Below, piece after piece: positions 8,774 through 17,366 of a stretch of 64,000 nt of DNA (positions are counted from its first letter, which is position 1; each line of letters begins with the position of its first letter). Location: positions 1 to 64,000 of the forward strand of contig NZ_BMQF01000021.1 in NCBI RefSeq assembly GCF_014647975.1. Direction: 5' to 3'. Both the position numbers and the translations under genes were made by a program. Below the pieces are notes generated by a model. It made no database searches. It saw only the letters and a list, made by a program, of their open reading frames with translations, and was not told the origin of the DNA. The stretch comes from Streptomyces fumigatiscleroticus (GTDB taxonomy: Bacteria; Actinomycetota; Actinomycetes; Streptomycetales; Streptomycetaceae).

Positions 8774-9987
8774 GGGGTGTCCTTTCGCGCGAGCAGGGCG
8801 GCGGTCGCCGCGACCAGGGCGCGGGCCTGTGCGGGGTTCAGCCTCGGGTCGCAGGCGGACCGGTAGCGGGGCAGGGCGTCGGTGGCGAGACCGTCCGGGG
8901 TGTCGACGCACTCGGTCACGTCGTCGGGTGTCATCTCGACGTGCAGGCCGCCGGGGGGTACGCCGTGGGCGCGCAGCACCGCGAAGAAGTCGGTGACCTC
9001 GCGCAGCATGTCCGTCATCACGCGGGTCTTGCGGCCCGAGGCGTGACGGACGGTGTTGCCGTGCATCGGGTCGCACAGCCAGACCACACGGCCGGTGAAG
9101 TCGGCCGCGGCCGCGACGAGCGCGGGCAGGCGGCGCGCTGTCTCGGCGGCCCCGAGCCGGGTGATGAGCGACAGCCGTCCGGGCGAGTGGCCCCGGGCGA
9201 GCCGTTCGCACAGGTGCGTCACATCGTCCGGGGAGGTGCCCGGCCCCAGCTTGACTCCGACGGGGTTGTCCACCGTTTCGGCGAAGCCGATGTGCCAGCC
9301 GTCGAGCCGGCGGGTGTGCTCGCCGATCCAGAGCATGTGGGCGGAGGAGCCGTAGCGCCCGCCCGTCTGCGGGTCCTCCCGTACGAGGGGCTCCTCCAGG
9401 TCCACGAGCAGCGCCTCGTGGCTGGTGTACGCGGCGGCGGGGCCGGCGATGGCGGCCTGGGCGAGGTGGCCCTGGAGCAGGAGGGTGTCGAGGCAGGCGG
9501 CGGCGTGGTCGTAGGCGGCGCGCAGCCGGGCCGGGTCGGGGCGGCGCGCGACGGGGTCCGCCTCCGGCCGGTTGACCGCGTCGCCCCGGTAGACGGGCAG
9601 CACGGTGCCGTCGGCGAGGGTCTCGACGGCTTGGGAGCGGGGCTTGGCGTACTGGCCGGCGAACCGGCCGATCCGTACCACCGGCAGGGCCGCGCGGTCC
9701 GCCAGCAGGTCCGCCAGTCCGGCCAGTTGGGCGGCCTTGGCGGTGATCCTCGCGGGCGCGGAGTCGAGGAAGGGTTCGGCGCAGTCCCCGCCCTGGAGGA
9801 CGAAGGCGGTGCCCTGCGCGGCGCGGGCCAGGTCGGTGCGGAGCCGGTGCACCGTGCCCGCGTCGACGAGGGGCGGCAGCGCGGCGAGGTCGGCGCGGAC
9901 GCTTTCGACCAGGTGGTCGCGGGCCCCCCACGGGGGTTGCTGGGCGGCGGGCGGACGGGTCCGGATCCGGTGGGTCTCTGTCGTCAT
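8770..9987 (-). CDS. Class II (plant/PhzC-type) 3-deoxy-D-arabino-heptulosonate 7-phosphate synthase
   Basis: A 405-aa protein with all class II DAHP synthase hallmarks: VLQGGDCAE (63-71, metal Cys69), GRFAGQYAKPRS (107-118), a WIGEHTR block, WLCDPMHGNT, and GGLHVEMTPDDVTEC. It condenses phosphoenolpyruvate with erythrose 4-phosphate at the entry of the shikimate pathway. At about 400 aa it is shorter than many primary-metabolism copies and resembles pathway-dedicated copies in phenazine-type clusters. Its presence says the product contains a shikimate-derived unit. A 187-nt gap separates its ATG from the preceding gene, enough for an internal promoter. Confidence 0.93.
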   Translation of the reverse strand: MTTETHRIRTRPPAAQQPPWGARDHLVESVRADLAALPPLVDAGTVHRLRTDLARAAQGTAFVLQGGDCAEPFLDSAPARITAKAAQLAGLADLLADRAALPVVRIGRFAGQYAKPRSQAVETLADGTVLPVYRGDAVNRPEADPVARRPDPARLRAAYDHAAACLDTLLLQGHLAQAAIAGPAAAYTSHEALLVDLEEPLVREDPQTGGRYGSSAHMLWIGEHTRRLDGWHIGFAETVDNPVGVKLGPGTSPDDVTHLCERLARGHSPGRLSLITRLGAAETARRLPALVAAAADFTGRVVWLCDPMHGNTVRHASGRKTRVMTDMLREVTDFFAVLRAHGVPPGGLHVEMTPDDVTECVDTPDGLATDALPRYRSACDPRLNPAQARALVAATAALLARKDTP

Positions 9988-10174
9988 GTGCGTGATCCCT
10001 GGCGAGTCGCGGAGCGGTGTGCGAGCGGCCGGGTGGTGGCGGTGGTCCCGTCGGCCGAAGGCCGGTGCGGTGGGGGCCCGTCCGCCGCGTGGCCGTGCCG
10101 ACGGACCGCGCCCGGGTGCGGGCCGGCAGTGGTCGGGGCACCGGCGAGGCGGGTTCGGTGCCCGGCGGTGGGCG

Positions 10175-11203
10175 TCAGCATGGGCGCGAGCCCCCGGTGG
10201 CAGCGGTGGTGAGCCTGTTCAGCAGGGGTTTTCCGGTGGCGGAGCGCGGGATCCGGTCGATGTGGTGGACGGCGCGGGGAAGCGGGCAGCCCGGGAGCGC
10301 GGCGGTGACGGCGGCACGGACGGCCCGCGGGTCGGCGAGGCCGCGTGGGCCGGTGTGGAACAGGTCGTAGCTCTCGCCGCGCACGGGGTCGCCGGTGGTC
10401 GTGCAGACCACCTCCGTGCCGGGGAAGGCGGAGGCGACCGCTTCCTCGACGACGCCGAGGTCGCAGCGGAGGCCGTTGACCTTGATCATCCGGGTGGACC
10501 GTCCGCGCCAGACGAAGGAGCGGGGCGGGACCCAGGTCACGGTGTCGTCCATGGTCCACGTGGTGAGGGGGCGGTCGTCGGTGTCGCGCCGGGCGAGCCG
10601 GGGGCTGCGCACGGTGAGCCGGTCGTCGTCGCCCACGTGGGCGGTCACGTCGTCCAGCAGCCGCCAGGGCGTCGTCGCCCCGGGGTCGGCATCCAGGGGA
10701 CGCAGGGCGACGGCGCCGGTCTCGGTGGAGCCGAACACCTCGACGGCCGTGAACGGCGTGCCGCGCCGCTCCCGCACCAGATCGCGGGCGACGTCGGTGA
10801 CGGGCCCGGTGCCGTGCAGGGCGACCGCTCCCGGGTGATCGGACGTGGCCGGTATCAGGGAGCGCAGGACCAGCCAGCTGGAGGGCAAGCAGACGAAGAG
10901 GGTACGCAGTCCGGGGCGCGGGGCCGGCACGCTGACGGGATCGTCCCAGGCCCGGACGACGGGCACGTCCAGTAGCTCGGGAAGGACGATGCCGAAGAGC
11001 CGTCCGAACAGGTGCTGGGGCGGGGCGAAGCAGACGACCTGCTCGACGGTGCCCAGCGCCGTCCGGGCCACGAGGAGTGCCTCCTCGCGCAGTTGGCCGG
11101 GGGTGCGCCACCAGCGCACCGGGGCACCGCTGTGGCCGGAGGTCCGGAAGGGCACGTCGGCCGGCGCGCGGCCGGTGCGGACGGGGGCGGGCGGCGCGGT
11201 CAC
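10175..11203 (-). CDS. Short AMP-forming acyl-adenylating enzyme
   Basis: A 342-aa member of the ANL (acyl/aryl-CoA synthetase) superfamily. It keeps the phosphate loop TSGHSGAPVRW near residue 22, the VFGSTETG block, the hinge GRSTRMIKVNGLR, and the C-terminal lysine region RSATGKPLLNRL. Family members usually have 100 or more residues before the phosphate loop; here almost none exist. GTG at 11203 overlaps the ACP stop (GTGA). The simplest reading is a reduced enzyme that loads an acid onto the adjacent carrier protein. Loss of activity through truncation is possible, although the reading frame is intact. Confidence 0.8.
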   Translation of the reverse strand: MTAPPAPVRTGRAPADVPFRTSGHSGAPVRWWRTPGQLREEALLVARTALGTVEQVVCFAPPQHLFGRLFGIVLPELLDVPVVRAWDDPVSVPAPRPGLRTLFVCLPSSWLVLRSLIPATSDHPGAVALHGTGPVTDVARDLVRERRGTPFTAVEVFGSTETGAVALRPLDADPGATTPWRLLDDVTAHVGDDDRLTVRSPRLARRDTDDRPLTTWTMDDTVTWVPPRSFVWRGRSTRMIKVNGLRCDLGVVEEAVASAFPGTEVVCTTTGDPVRGESYDLFHTGPRGLADPRAVRAAVTAALPGCPLPRAVHHIDRIPRSATGKPLLNRLTTAATGGSRPC

Positions 11204-11499
11204 GAGGAGGCTTCCAGCGCCGTACGGTCCTCGATCAGGTCGCGCACGAAGGAGGCGATGCGGCCCACGGTGGCGAAGACGTACCGGACGTCGTGGGCGA
11301 CGAAGTCGACCTCCACGTCGAAGGCGGCCTCGATGCGGGAGACGCATTCCAGTGCGGTCAGGCTGTCGTAGCGGTCGCCGAGGGCCCGGGCCAGGTCGTC
11401 GTCGTCCGCGACGGCCGTGAGGGCGTCGCCGAGGAGGGGACCGAGCGTGGCCCGTACCTGGGTGGTGAGGTCGTCGAGGGCGGGGACGGTCGTGGTCAT
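11200..11499 (-). CDS. Acyl/peptidyl carrier protein
   Basis: A 99-aa carrier protein with the phosphopantetheine site in DRYDSLTALECVSRIE (Ser46) and the four-helix ACP pattern, followed by an acidic helix III region (FDVEVDF). It would carry an acyl or amino-acyl group as a thioester in the cytoplasm. It overlaps the tautomerase gene upstream by ATGA and the short adenylating enzyme downstream by GTGA. These three proteins are therefore made together and probably work on one substrate. It needs activation by a phosphopantetheinyl transferase encoded elsewhere. Confidence 0.9.
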   Translation of the reverse strand: MTTTVPALDDLTTQVRATLGPLLGDALTAVADDDDLARALGDRYDSLTALECVSRIEAAFDVEVDFVAHDVRYVFATVGRIASFVRDLIEDRTALEASS

Positions 11500-11903
11500 G
11501 CGTGGTTCCTTCGTGCGGTCGTGGCGAGCTTGAGGCGTCCCCCGTCGGCCAGGTGGACGAGCGCGGGGTCGGTGGGGCGGAATTCGATGTAGAGGAAGGG
11601 GGTGTGCTCGGTCATGCCGAGCGCCGCCGCGATCTCCTGCGCGAGTTCCGAGCGGAAGGTGTGGTCGCGGTCGGGGCCCACGCACACGGTCACGCGCGCG
11701 TGGTGCAGGCCCGGCCCGGCGGCGGGCAGCGCCTCGACGGGCATTCCTCCGGTGAACAGGGAGCCGGGTTCGGCGGCGGTGAAGTGCACGACGACATGAC
11801 CGGCGGGCACACCACGGGCCGTCAGGTACCGGGTGAGCCGCACGGCGACGGCCCGTCGCGCGGGTACGGACAGATCGGGGGCGAGGATGTCGATGGTGGG
11901 CAT
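11496..11903 (-). CDS. Tautomerase-superfamily-like protein
   Basis: A 135-aa protein beginning Met-Pro (MPTIDILAPDL), the hallmark of tautomerases in which the freed N-terminal Pro is the catalytic base. The predicted beta-alpha-beta pattern fits a double 4-oxalocrotonate-tautomerase or CHMI/MIF-like fold. The N-terminal half is strand IDIL plus helix ARRAVAVRLTRYL, and a second half starts at HARVTVCVG and ends FLYIEFRP. A role in keto-enol or dehalogenase-type chemistry on an aromatic or acyl intermediate is inferred. It is coupled to the ACP gene by a 4-nt overlap. Assignment rests on the N-terminus and secondary structure pattern, so confidence is moderate. Confidence 0.6.
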   Translation of the reverse strand: MPTIDILAPDLSVPARRAVAVRLTRYLTARGVPAGHVVVHFTAAEPGSLFTGGMPVEALPAAGPGLHHARVTVCVGPDRDHTFRSELAQEIAAALGMTEHTPFLYIEFRPTDPALVHLADGGRLKLATTARRNHA

Positions 11904-11963
11904 GGGTGCCTTCGGTGGGCCTTGTGAGGCGGTGGACCTGCGGGCTCGGCGGGACGGGGAGGG

Positions 11964-13697
11964 TCAGGACAGGACGAGGTCCGGCAGCCGGCCGGTGGGG
12001 CCCTGTCCGGCCCGGCGCCGCAGCAGCACGCCCAGGCACTCGGCCAGGGGGCCGCCCGTGGCGGGGGCCAGCGGAGTCCAGGCGGTGCCGTCGGCGGTGT
12101 GGACGCGGTCGACGAAACGGCGCAGGTGCTCGGGGTCGATCGCGATGCCGAACAGGTCCGCGGTCGCCACCGCCTCATAGGTGGACAGCAGGTCGGGCAT
12201 GCGCGAGCCGGTGTCGGCCCAGCCGCCCCCGCGCACCTTGTGGGCGCCCAGGACCTCGCGGACGGGAGCGTCGTCCACATGGCCGAGGGCGTGGCGGACC
12301 CGCAGGCGGCGCAGGCGCGTGCGTGATCCCCCGGCCGGGTCCCGGGCGGTGAAGGCCTCCAGGGCGCCGGCGTCGAGAACCGTGGTCACATCGGCGCCCA
12401 GCAGCCGGAGGATGGCGACCGCGGCGGCCGTCGACAGGGAGTCGGAACCCCTGCCCTCCCAGAGCCCGAAGCCGCCGTCGGGGTTCTGCAGGGCACGGAG
12501 CCAGCCGAGGACACCGGCGCGCTGCTCGGCGTGGAGCACGGGGTCGGCGAAGGCACCGGCGGTCAGGCCCCACAGGGTGCAGCGGATCTCGCTGCCGCGT
12601 CCGGGCATGTACATCAGGCCCGCCTCGTTGGGCAGCCGGCACCCTTCGAGCCAGGACCGGTGGGCGGGTACGGCGGGATCGTCCGGGCGGGCGAGGACGG
12701 CGGCGGCGGTGGTCAGCGCGTCGGCGGCGAGGGCCGGTTCGCGGTAGGTGTAGCCGCCGCCGGGGCAGGCGAGTTCCGCGACGCGGCGGACCACGTCGTC
12801 GGCGACGCCGGTGAGGTCGGCGCCGACACCGACGAGCGCGCCGACGGCGCAGAACGAGGCCCACACGTCCTCGACCGGATACCCCTCCCACCGGACGAAC
12901 GCGCCGTTGGGGCCGCGCAGGGCACGCACCCACGGCTCGATGTCGTACCGGGGCATCGCGTCGAGGATGCGCAGGGCGGCGACCGAACGGTAGGTGGCCC
13001 ACATGCACGGCGTCCCGGCGTCGGGCGAGAACCGGAAGCCGCCTTCGGGGGCCTGCTGGTCCTGGATCCAGGCGACCAGGCGCGGCACGTCCCACGGGGG
13101 GCGTACCCGCTGGTGGGCGTTGAGCGCGGCCCAGGCGGCGGCTCCGTAGTGGCAGGCGCGGACGTCGGCGGTGGTGTGGCCGGGGCTCCAGGACAGTCCG
13201 CCGTCCTCGGTCTGCAGACGGCTCAGCCAGGTCAGCAGGCGTTGTGGGTCGGGGACCGCGGAGCGGGCCGGGCCCAGGGCGGTACGAGTGGAGAAGTGGG
13301 TGGCCCAGACCTCGGCGTCCTGGCCGGGTGTCATGCCGTACGCGTCGCCGGTCCAGGTGGTGGCCAGCCATGCGGCGGTCTCCTCCGGCCGGGGGACGGG
13401 ACGGCCGAGATCGGTGAGCGCCTGCGTGCAGTAGAAGGTGGCCCAGGCGTCGGAGGGCATACCGACGGACCAGGCGTAGCCGCCGTCGGCGTTGCGGCGG
13501 CCGGTCAGGTAGCGGGCGGTGGCCTCCGGGTCGGTGGCGTCACGGATGCGGCCGAGCCAGGCGAGGGTGCGTGTCGCGGCGTACGTGCACCACAGGTCGG
13601 GTTCGCCGAGGACGACGCCCCCGGCGGGGGGCGGGACGGCGGCCGATGTGCGGGGGGCGGCCGGCGCGGGCAGCCGGGTGTCGGCGGGGGCGGTCAT
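11964..13697 (-). CDS. Prenyltransferase/squalene-cyclase-repeat protein
   Basis: A 577-aa protein built from repeated alpha-alpha-barrel units with NADGGYAWS, TEDGGLSWS, APEGGFRFS, CPGGGYTY and NPDGGFGLW turns, each followed by an alanine-rich helix. This is the repeat of protein prenyltransferase beta subunits and squalene/hopene cyclases. I find no DxDD catalytic motif of class II terpene cyclases and no obvious zinc triad, so its chemistry is open. ATG 13697 overlaps the stop of the adenylating gene (ATGA). Terpenoid cyclisation, prenyl transfer or a non-catalytic scaffold are all possible. Length is near that of bacterial hopene-cyclase-like proteins. Confidence 0.78.
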   Translation of the reverse strand: MTAPADTRLPAPAAPRTSAAVPPPAGGVVLGEPDLWCTYAATRTLAWLGRIRDATDPEATARYLTGRRNADGGYAWSVGMPSDAWATFYCTQALTDLGRPVPRPEETAAWLATTWTGDAYGMTPGQDAEVWATHFSTRTALGPARSAVPDPQRLLTWLSRLQTEDGGLSWSPGHTTADVRACHYGAAAWAALNAHQRVRPPWDVPRLVAWIQDQQAPEGGFRFSPDAGTPCMWATYRSVAALRILDAMPRYDIEPWVRALRGPNGAFVRWEGYPVEDVWASFCAVGALVGVGADLTGVADDVVRRVAELACPGGGYTYREPALAADALTTAAAVLARPDDPAVPAHRSWLEGCRLPNEAGLMYMPGRGSEIRCTLWGLTAGAFADPVLHAEQRAGVLGWLRALQNPDGGFGLWEGRGSDSLSTAAAVAILRLLGADVTTVLDAGALEAFTARDPAGGSRTRLRRLRVRHALGHVDDAPVREVLGAHKVRGGGWADTGSRMPDLLSTYEAVATADLFGIAIDPEHLRRFVDRVHTADGTAWTPLAPATGGPLAECLGVLLRRRAGQGPTGRLPDLVLS

Positions 13698-15010
13698 CGG
13701 GCGCTCTCCACGACACGTACGTTGGTGCGCTTCCAGCTCTTCTGCGAACCACCGCTCTTGGTGGTGGAGGGCAGCGCGTTGAGGAACGCGATCCCGTCCC
13801 ACGCCAGGCCCAGCCGGTCCCGGCTCGCCCGGCGCACGGCCTCGACGGCGGCGGTCTCATCGGCACGGTCGGAGCCGGGTGCGCGTTCCAGCAGGATGCG
13901 GGCCCGGGTGCCCGCCTCGTCGATCTCGACGAGATATCCGGTGGCGGTCGTCAGCCCGTAGACGATCTCCTCCACGTCGTGGATCGCCAGGCCGACGCCC
14001 CGCACGCGCAGGCCGTCACCGGACCGGCCGCGGACGACGACCGTGCTGCCGGGGGTGGCGCAGTCGCACCGGTCGCTGCTGACCTCCACCTCGTCACCGG
14101 TGTCGAGGCGCAGCAGCGGGCGGGCGTGCAGGTTGAGGGGGGTGACGACCAGGCGGCCGGTGCCGTCGGCGGGCAGCGGTGTGACGCGCTCGCCGTCCGT
14201 CAGCTCGAAGTAGTGGGCGTGGGTGAGCAGGTGGAGGCTGCCGGCCGGGCAGGTCGCGGCGAGGGTGCCGGTCTCGGTGCTGCCGTAGCTCACGTCGTAG
14301 GCGGTGGCGTCCCACCAGGTGCCCAGCCGGGTGCGCAGGGCCGGCGTACTGACCTCGCCGAGGAGCATCAGCCTGTCCACGCAGGCGGACAGGCCGGGCA
14401 GGGTGCCGCGCTGGGCGAGCAGCCGGGTGAGCTGCATCAGCACCCCGGGGGCCGCGAAGACGGTGGTGGGCCGCAGGGTGGACCACAGGCCGCTGAGACG
14501 GTCCCAGTCGGAGATGCCGGTGGCGAAGGGGTACATGCGGGTGTGCGGGAGCCCGAGGTACTCGCAGACACCGACGATGAGGTCGGCGACCGGCACGATG
14601 TCCGAGGGCAGCAGGATCGCGACCCGGTCCTCGGCGCTCAGCACGGAGCGCCACGCCTCGGCGACCGAGACCGTGTTCCAGACGATGTCCTCCAGGTGGC
14701 GCGGGGTGGGAGTGACCCGGCCTGAGGTGCCCGTGGTCTCGTAGTACTTGGCGGCCTCGGCCAGCTCCCCCACCGCGAAGCTCCAGGGGTCCTGCTTGAG
14801 GCGGTCCTTGGGGGTGAGGGGGAGCCGCTCGAAGCTGTCCCAGGAGAACGCGCCGATGTCCCGGAACGCCTGGGACTTGGCGGCTCGCGCCCACACCTCG
14901 GACAGTTTGCGGGTGTGGAAGTCCTCGGTGGGTGGGTGTCGTCGTGCCCGCAGGGCCTCCTCCTGCGCCTGTCGCAGCAGTCTCAGTCCCGCTTCGTCAC
15001 GGATCAGCAT
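13694..15010 (-). CDS. PaaK-like acyl-adenylating enzyme (first gene of leftward operon)
   Basis: A 438-aa phenylacetate-CoA-ligase-like ANL enzyme: phosphate loop ETTGTSGRVTPTPR (91-104), VSYGSTETG, Asp-containing LDTGDE, hinge RGRSGDGLRVRG, and a Lys-rich C-terminus (TTKSGGSQKSWKRT). It activates an aryl or acyl carboxylate as AMP ester for transfer to CoA, a carrier protein or an amine. I choose ATG 15010 because GGGAAGA precedes it at good spacing; an upstream extension to about 15094 would need a TTG start. It is divergent from a second PaaK-like gene, suggesting co-regulated activation of two acids. Confidence 0.88.
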   Translation of the reverse strand: MLIRDEAGLRLLRQAQEEALRARRHPPTEDFHTRKLSEVWARAAKSQAFRDIGAFSWDSFERLPLTPKDRLKQDPWSFAVGELAEAAKYYETTGTSGRVTPTPRHLEDIVWNTVSVAEAWRSVLSAEDRVAILLPSDIVPVADLIVGVCEYLGLPHTRMYPFATGISDWDRLSGLWSTLRPTTVFAAPGVLMQLTRLLAQRGTLPGLSACVDRLMLLGEVSTPALRTRLGTWWDATAYDVSYGSTETGTLAATCPAGSLHLLTHAHYFELTDGERVTPLPADGTGRLVVTPLNLHARPLLRLDTGDEVEVSSDRCDCATPGSTVVVRGRSGDGLRVRGVGLAIHDVEEIVYGLTTATGYLVEIDEAGTRARILLERAPGSDRADETAAVEAVRRASRDRLGLAWDGIAFLNALPSTTKSGGSQKSWKRTNVRVVESAR

Positions 15011-15190
15011 GCGTTCTTCCCAACTCACTGTGGCTTGTGGCAACTCAGGGGGGCGCTGCCAGAAAGTCAGCCACAACCTTTGCCGCACGTCCAATAACCA
15101 ATTCGAATCAACACCCGATAAGCAGCACTGATCAAGTGAGTGGGAAATTCACTTGGACAGCGGGCGCCATCACCGGGCCTACTCGTCGAC
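15011..15190. promoter_or_regulatory. Divergent promoter region of the cluster
   Basis: This 180-nt region separates the leftward operon from the rightward pair and is visibly less GC-rich than its flanks (for example CCAATAACCAATTCGAATCA near 15091). Both transcription units must start here. I cannot fix -10/-35 boxes with confidence. It is the natural target for the neighbouring regulators (LysR at 17225, XRE-TPR at 18951, STAND regulator at 21224). Confidence 0.6.
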
Positions 15191-16402
15191 ATGACGAAGA
15201 CCGATACACGCATCCCGGTTTCCGCTCTGCTGGAACGCATGGCGGAATTCCCGTCCCTGAGCGGCCGGTACGACGACGCGCGGGCTCTGGCCGAACCGGA
15301 CCTGCGGGACCTGCCGATCCTCACGAAGGACGATTTCCGCGGCGCTCTCCCCGACGTCCTGAATGTCGCACGGTCGCGGCGGCACGGCTCGCTCGTCCTG
15401 GGCAGTGGCGGCACCACCTCGACCCCGAAACTCAGCTTCATCCCCAGCGGCCAGATGATCGAGGCGATCGCCGCCCAGTGGAGTCCGCTGGACCACCGGG
15501 ACGTCCTGGTGAACTACGACACCCCGGGCCGGCTGTCCTCGTCGCACAACTTCTTCACCGCGTTGGCCCATCAGGCCGGCGCGGTGACCATCCCGCTGGG
15601 CGCGGTGGACGAAGAACAGCTCGGCGAGTGGCTGGACTTCGTGGGCCTGCTCGACGCGACCGCCCTGAACGCGACGCAGAGCCAGATCGGCAACCTGCTT
15701 GAGTTCTACGAGCGCACCGGCCGCAGGCCCCCGGCCTTCAGGAAGCTGCTGTGGACGGGTGAGCCGTTCGGCGACCGCGCCCTGGGAATCGTCCGCCGTG
15801 TTCTGCCGGACGCGGAACTGCACGGCGTCTACGGGTCCACGGAGACCTGGGTGATCGGGCACAACGGCCCCGGATGCGCCTTGGACACGTTCCATGTGAT
15901 GCCGTATCAGCACGTCGAGCTGGAGGACGGGGCGATCCTCGTCACCAACCTGCATCCCGAGTGCATCAACCCGGTGGTGCGCTACCGCCTCGGCGACCTG
16001 GGCGAGTTCACCCGCTGCCCGTGCGGCCGGCGGGACGCCGCGCTGCGGGTCGTGGGCCGTGACGATCCGCAGCTGAAGTTCCTGAGCATCCTCGTCACTC
16101 CGCAGGAGATCGTCGAAGCGGCCCGGCTGCACCCGGCCGTCGACGACGTGCAGATCGCGCTCTTCGACCACGGCAAGCCAGGTGAGCGGATGGAACTGCG
16201 GATCCGGACCGCCCGGGGCACCGACCCGGCCGCGACCGAGCGCGAGGTGCACCGCACGGTGCTCACCCAGGTCTACCGGCTCGGCTACGAGGTGCAGACC
16301 GAGGCGCCGAACGCCTTCCGGGTGCGGGCGGTCGAGCGCTTCACCGTCAACGAGCGGTCGAACAAGACGCCACTGGTGGTCAAGGACAGCCCGCTCACCT
16401 GA
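15191..16402 (+). CDS. PaaK-like acyl-adenylating enzyme (second, divergent copy)
   Basis: A 403-aa ANL-type adenylating enzyme with phosphate loop GSGGTTSTPK (71-80), GVYGSTET, and RYRLGDLGEF followed by a CPCGR cysteine pair as in PaaK-type ligases. A C-terminal lysine lies in NERSNKTPLVVK. It should activate a carboxylic acid. ATG 15191 has no strong ribosome site; GTG 15140 in the same frame would add 17 residues and is the alternative. It is divergent from the PaaK-like gene at 13694 and 85 nt upstream of the amidinohydrolase gene, probably in one transcript. Confidence 0.86.
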   Translation: MTKTDTRIPVSALLERMAEFPSLSGRYDDARALAEPDLRDLPILTKDDFRGALPDVLNVARSRRHGSLVLGSGGTTSTPKLSFIPSGQMIEAIAAQWSPLDHRDVLVNYDTPGRLSSSHNFFTALAHQAGAVTIPLGAVDEEQLGEWLDFVGLLDATALNATQSQIGNLLEFYERTGRRPPAFRKLLWTGEPFGDRALGIVRRVLPDAELHGVYGSTETWVIGHNGPGCALDTFHVMPYQHVELEDGAILVTNLHPECINPVVRYRLGDLGEFTRCPCGRRDAALRVVGRDDPQLKFLSILVTPQEIVEAARLHPAVDDVQIALFDHGKPGERMELRIRTARGTDPAATEREVHRTVLTQVYRLGYEVQTEAPNAFRVRAVERFTVNERSNKTPLVVKDSPLT

Positions 16403-16487
16403 CCGCGCCGTGTCCGCCGTCCCTGCCGTCCCGGGCCGGCGTCATCCGTACGGGCGTGACCGGCCCGATATCGAGGAAAGGATCCCC

Positions 16488-17366
16488 ATGGCTCAGATCA
16501 CCGACCGCACCGCCGTTCCACGCCGTTATCTCATGTGTCGGCCCACGTACTTCGACGTGACATATTCCATTAATCCCTGGATGGATCCCGAGAAGCCGGT
16601 CGACCGCGAACTGGCCGTCCTGCAGTGGGAACGCCTTCGTCAGCTCTATCTGGAACTCGGGCACACCGTCGAATTGATCGAACCGGTGCCCGGCCTGCCG
16701 GACATGGTGTTCGCCGCGAACGGCGCCACCGTCGTGGACGGGCGAGTACTCGGCGCCAGGTTCCGCAACGAGCAGCGGGCCGCCGAGGGACCCGCGTACG
16801 CCCGGTGGTTCCGCGAGAACGGGTTCACACAGGTACGGGACGCGGAGTTCGTCAACGAGGGCGAGGGCGACTACCTCGTCACCCGCAGCTGGGTGCTGGC
16901 CGGCTGCGGCTTCCGCACCGACCCCGCGTCGCACCAGGAGGCCCAGGACTTCTTCCACCGGCCGGTGATCGGTCTGCGCCTGGTCGACCCGCGCTTCTAC
17001 CACCTGGACACCGCTCTCGCGGTTCTGGGCGACGACGAGATCATGTACTGCCCGGAGTCGTTCTCCCCGGGCAGCCGGGCGGTGCTGCGCCGTCTCTTCC
17101 CGGACGCCGTCCTGGTCTCGGCCGAGGACGCCGGGGTGTTCGGCCTCAACGCCGTCTCGGACGGGTACAACGTCGTCCTGCCGCAGGCGGCGACGGGCCT
17201 CGCGGAGCAGCTCGCCGCACGCGGCTACAACCCGATAGGGATCGATCTCTCGGAGCTGCTCAAGGCCGGCGGCAGCGCCAAGTGCTGCACCCTGGAGATC
17301 CGCGCGTCCGGGCCGGACGGCACCGGGGCCACGGCGACACCCGCCCGCACGGCCTGCGTGGTGTGA
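16488..17366 (+). CDS. DDAH-family amidinohydrolase (arginine/guanidine-modifying)
   Basis: A 292-aa protein of the dimethylarginine dimethylaminohydrolase branch of the guanidine-modifying superfamily. It has MVFAANGA (73-80), the acidic NEGEGDYL block (123-130), catalytic His172 in FYHLDTALAVL, and nucleophilic Cys in GGSAKCCTLEI (Cys266/267). These enzymes hydrolyse arginine, methylarginine or a guanidino compound to a citrulline-type product. GAGGAAAGG upstream fixes ATG 16488. Its place after an adenylating enzyme in the divergent unit suggests it supplies or processes a guanidino/ureido building block. The last 142 nt are antisense to the LysR frame. Confidence 0.87.
   Translation: MAQITDRTAVPRRYLMCRPTYFDVTYSINPWMDPEKPVDRELAVLQWERLRQLYLELGHTVELIEPVPGLPDMVFAANGATVVDGRVLGARFRNEQRAAEGPAYARWFRENGFTQVRDAEFVNEGEGDYLVTRSWVLAGCGFRTDPASHQEAQDFFHRPVIGLRLVDPRFYHLDTALAVLGDDEIMYCPESFSPGSRAVLRRLFPDAVLVSAEDAGVFGLNAVSDGYNVVLPQAATGLAEQLAARGYNPIGIDLSELLKAGGSAKCCTLEIRASGPDGTGATATPARTACVV

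Noticed and set aside
15095..15190. Extending the leftward PaaK-like gene to about 15094
   Set aside because: It would need a TTG start inside the AT-rich divergent promoter, while ATG 15010 has a proper ribosome site and matches family length.
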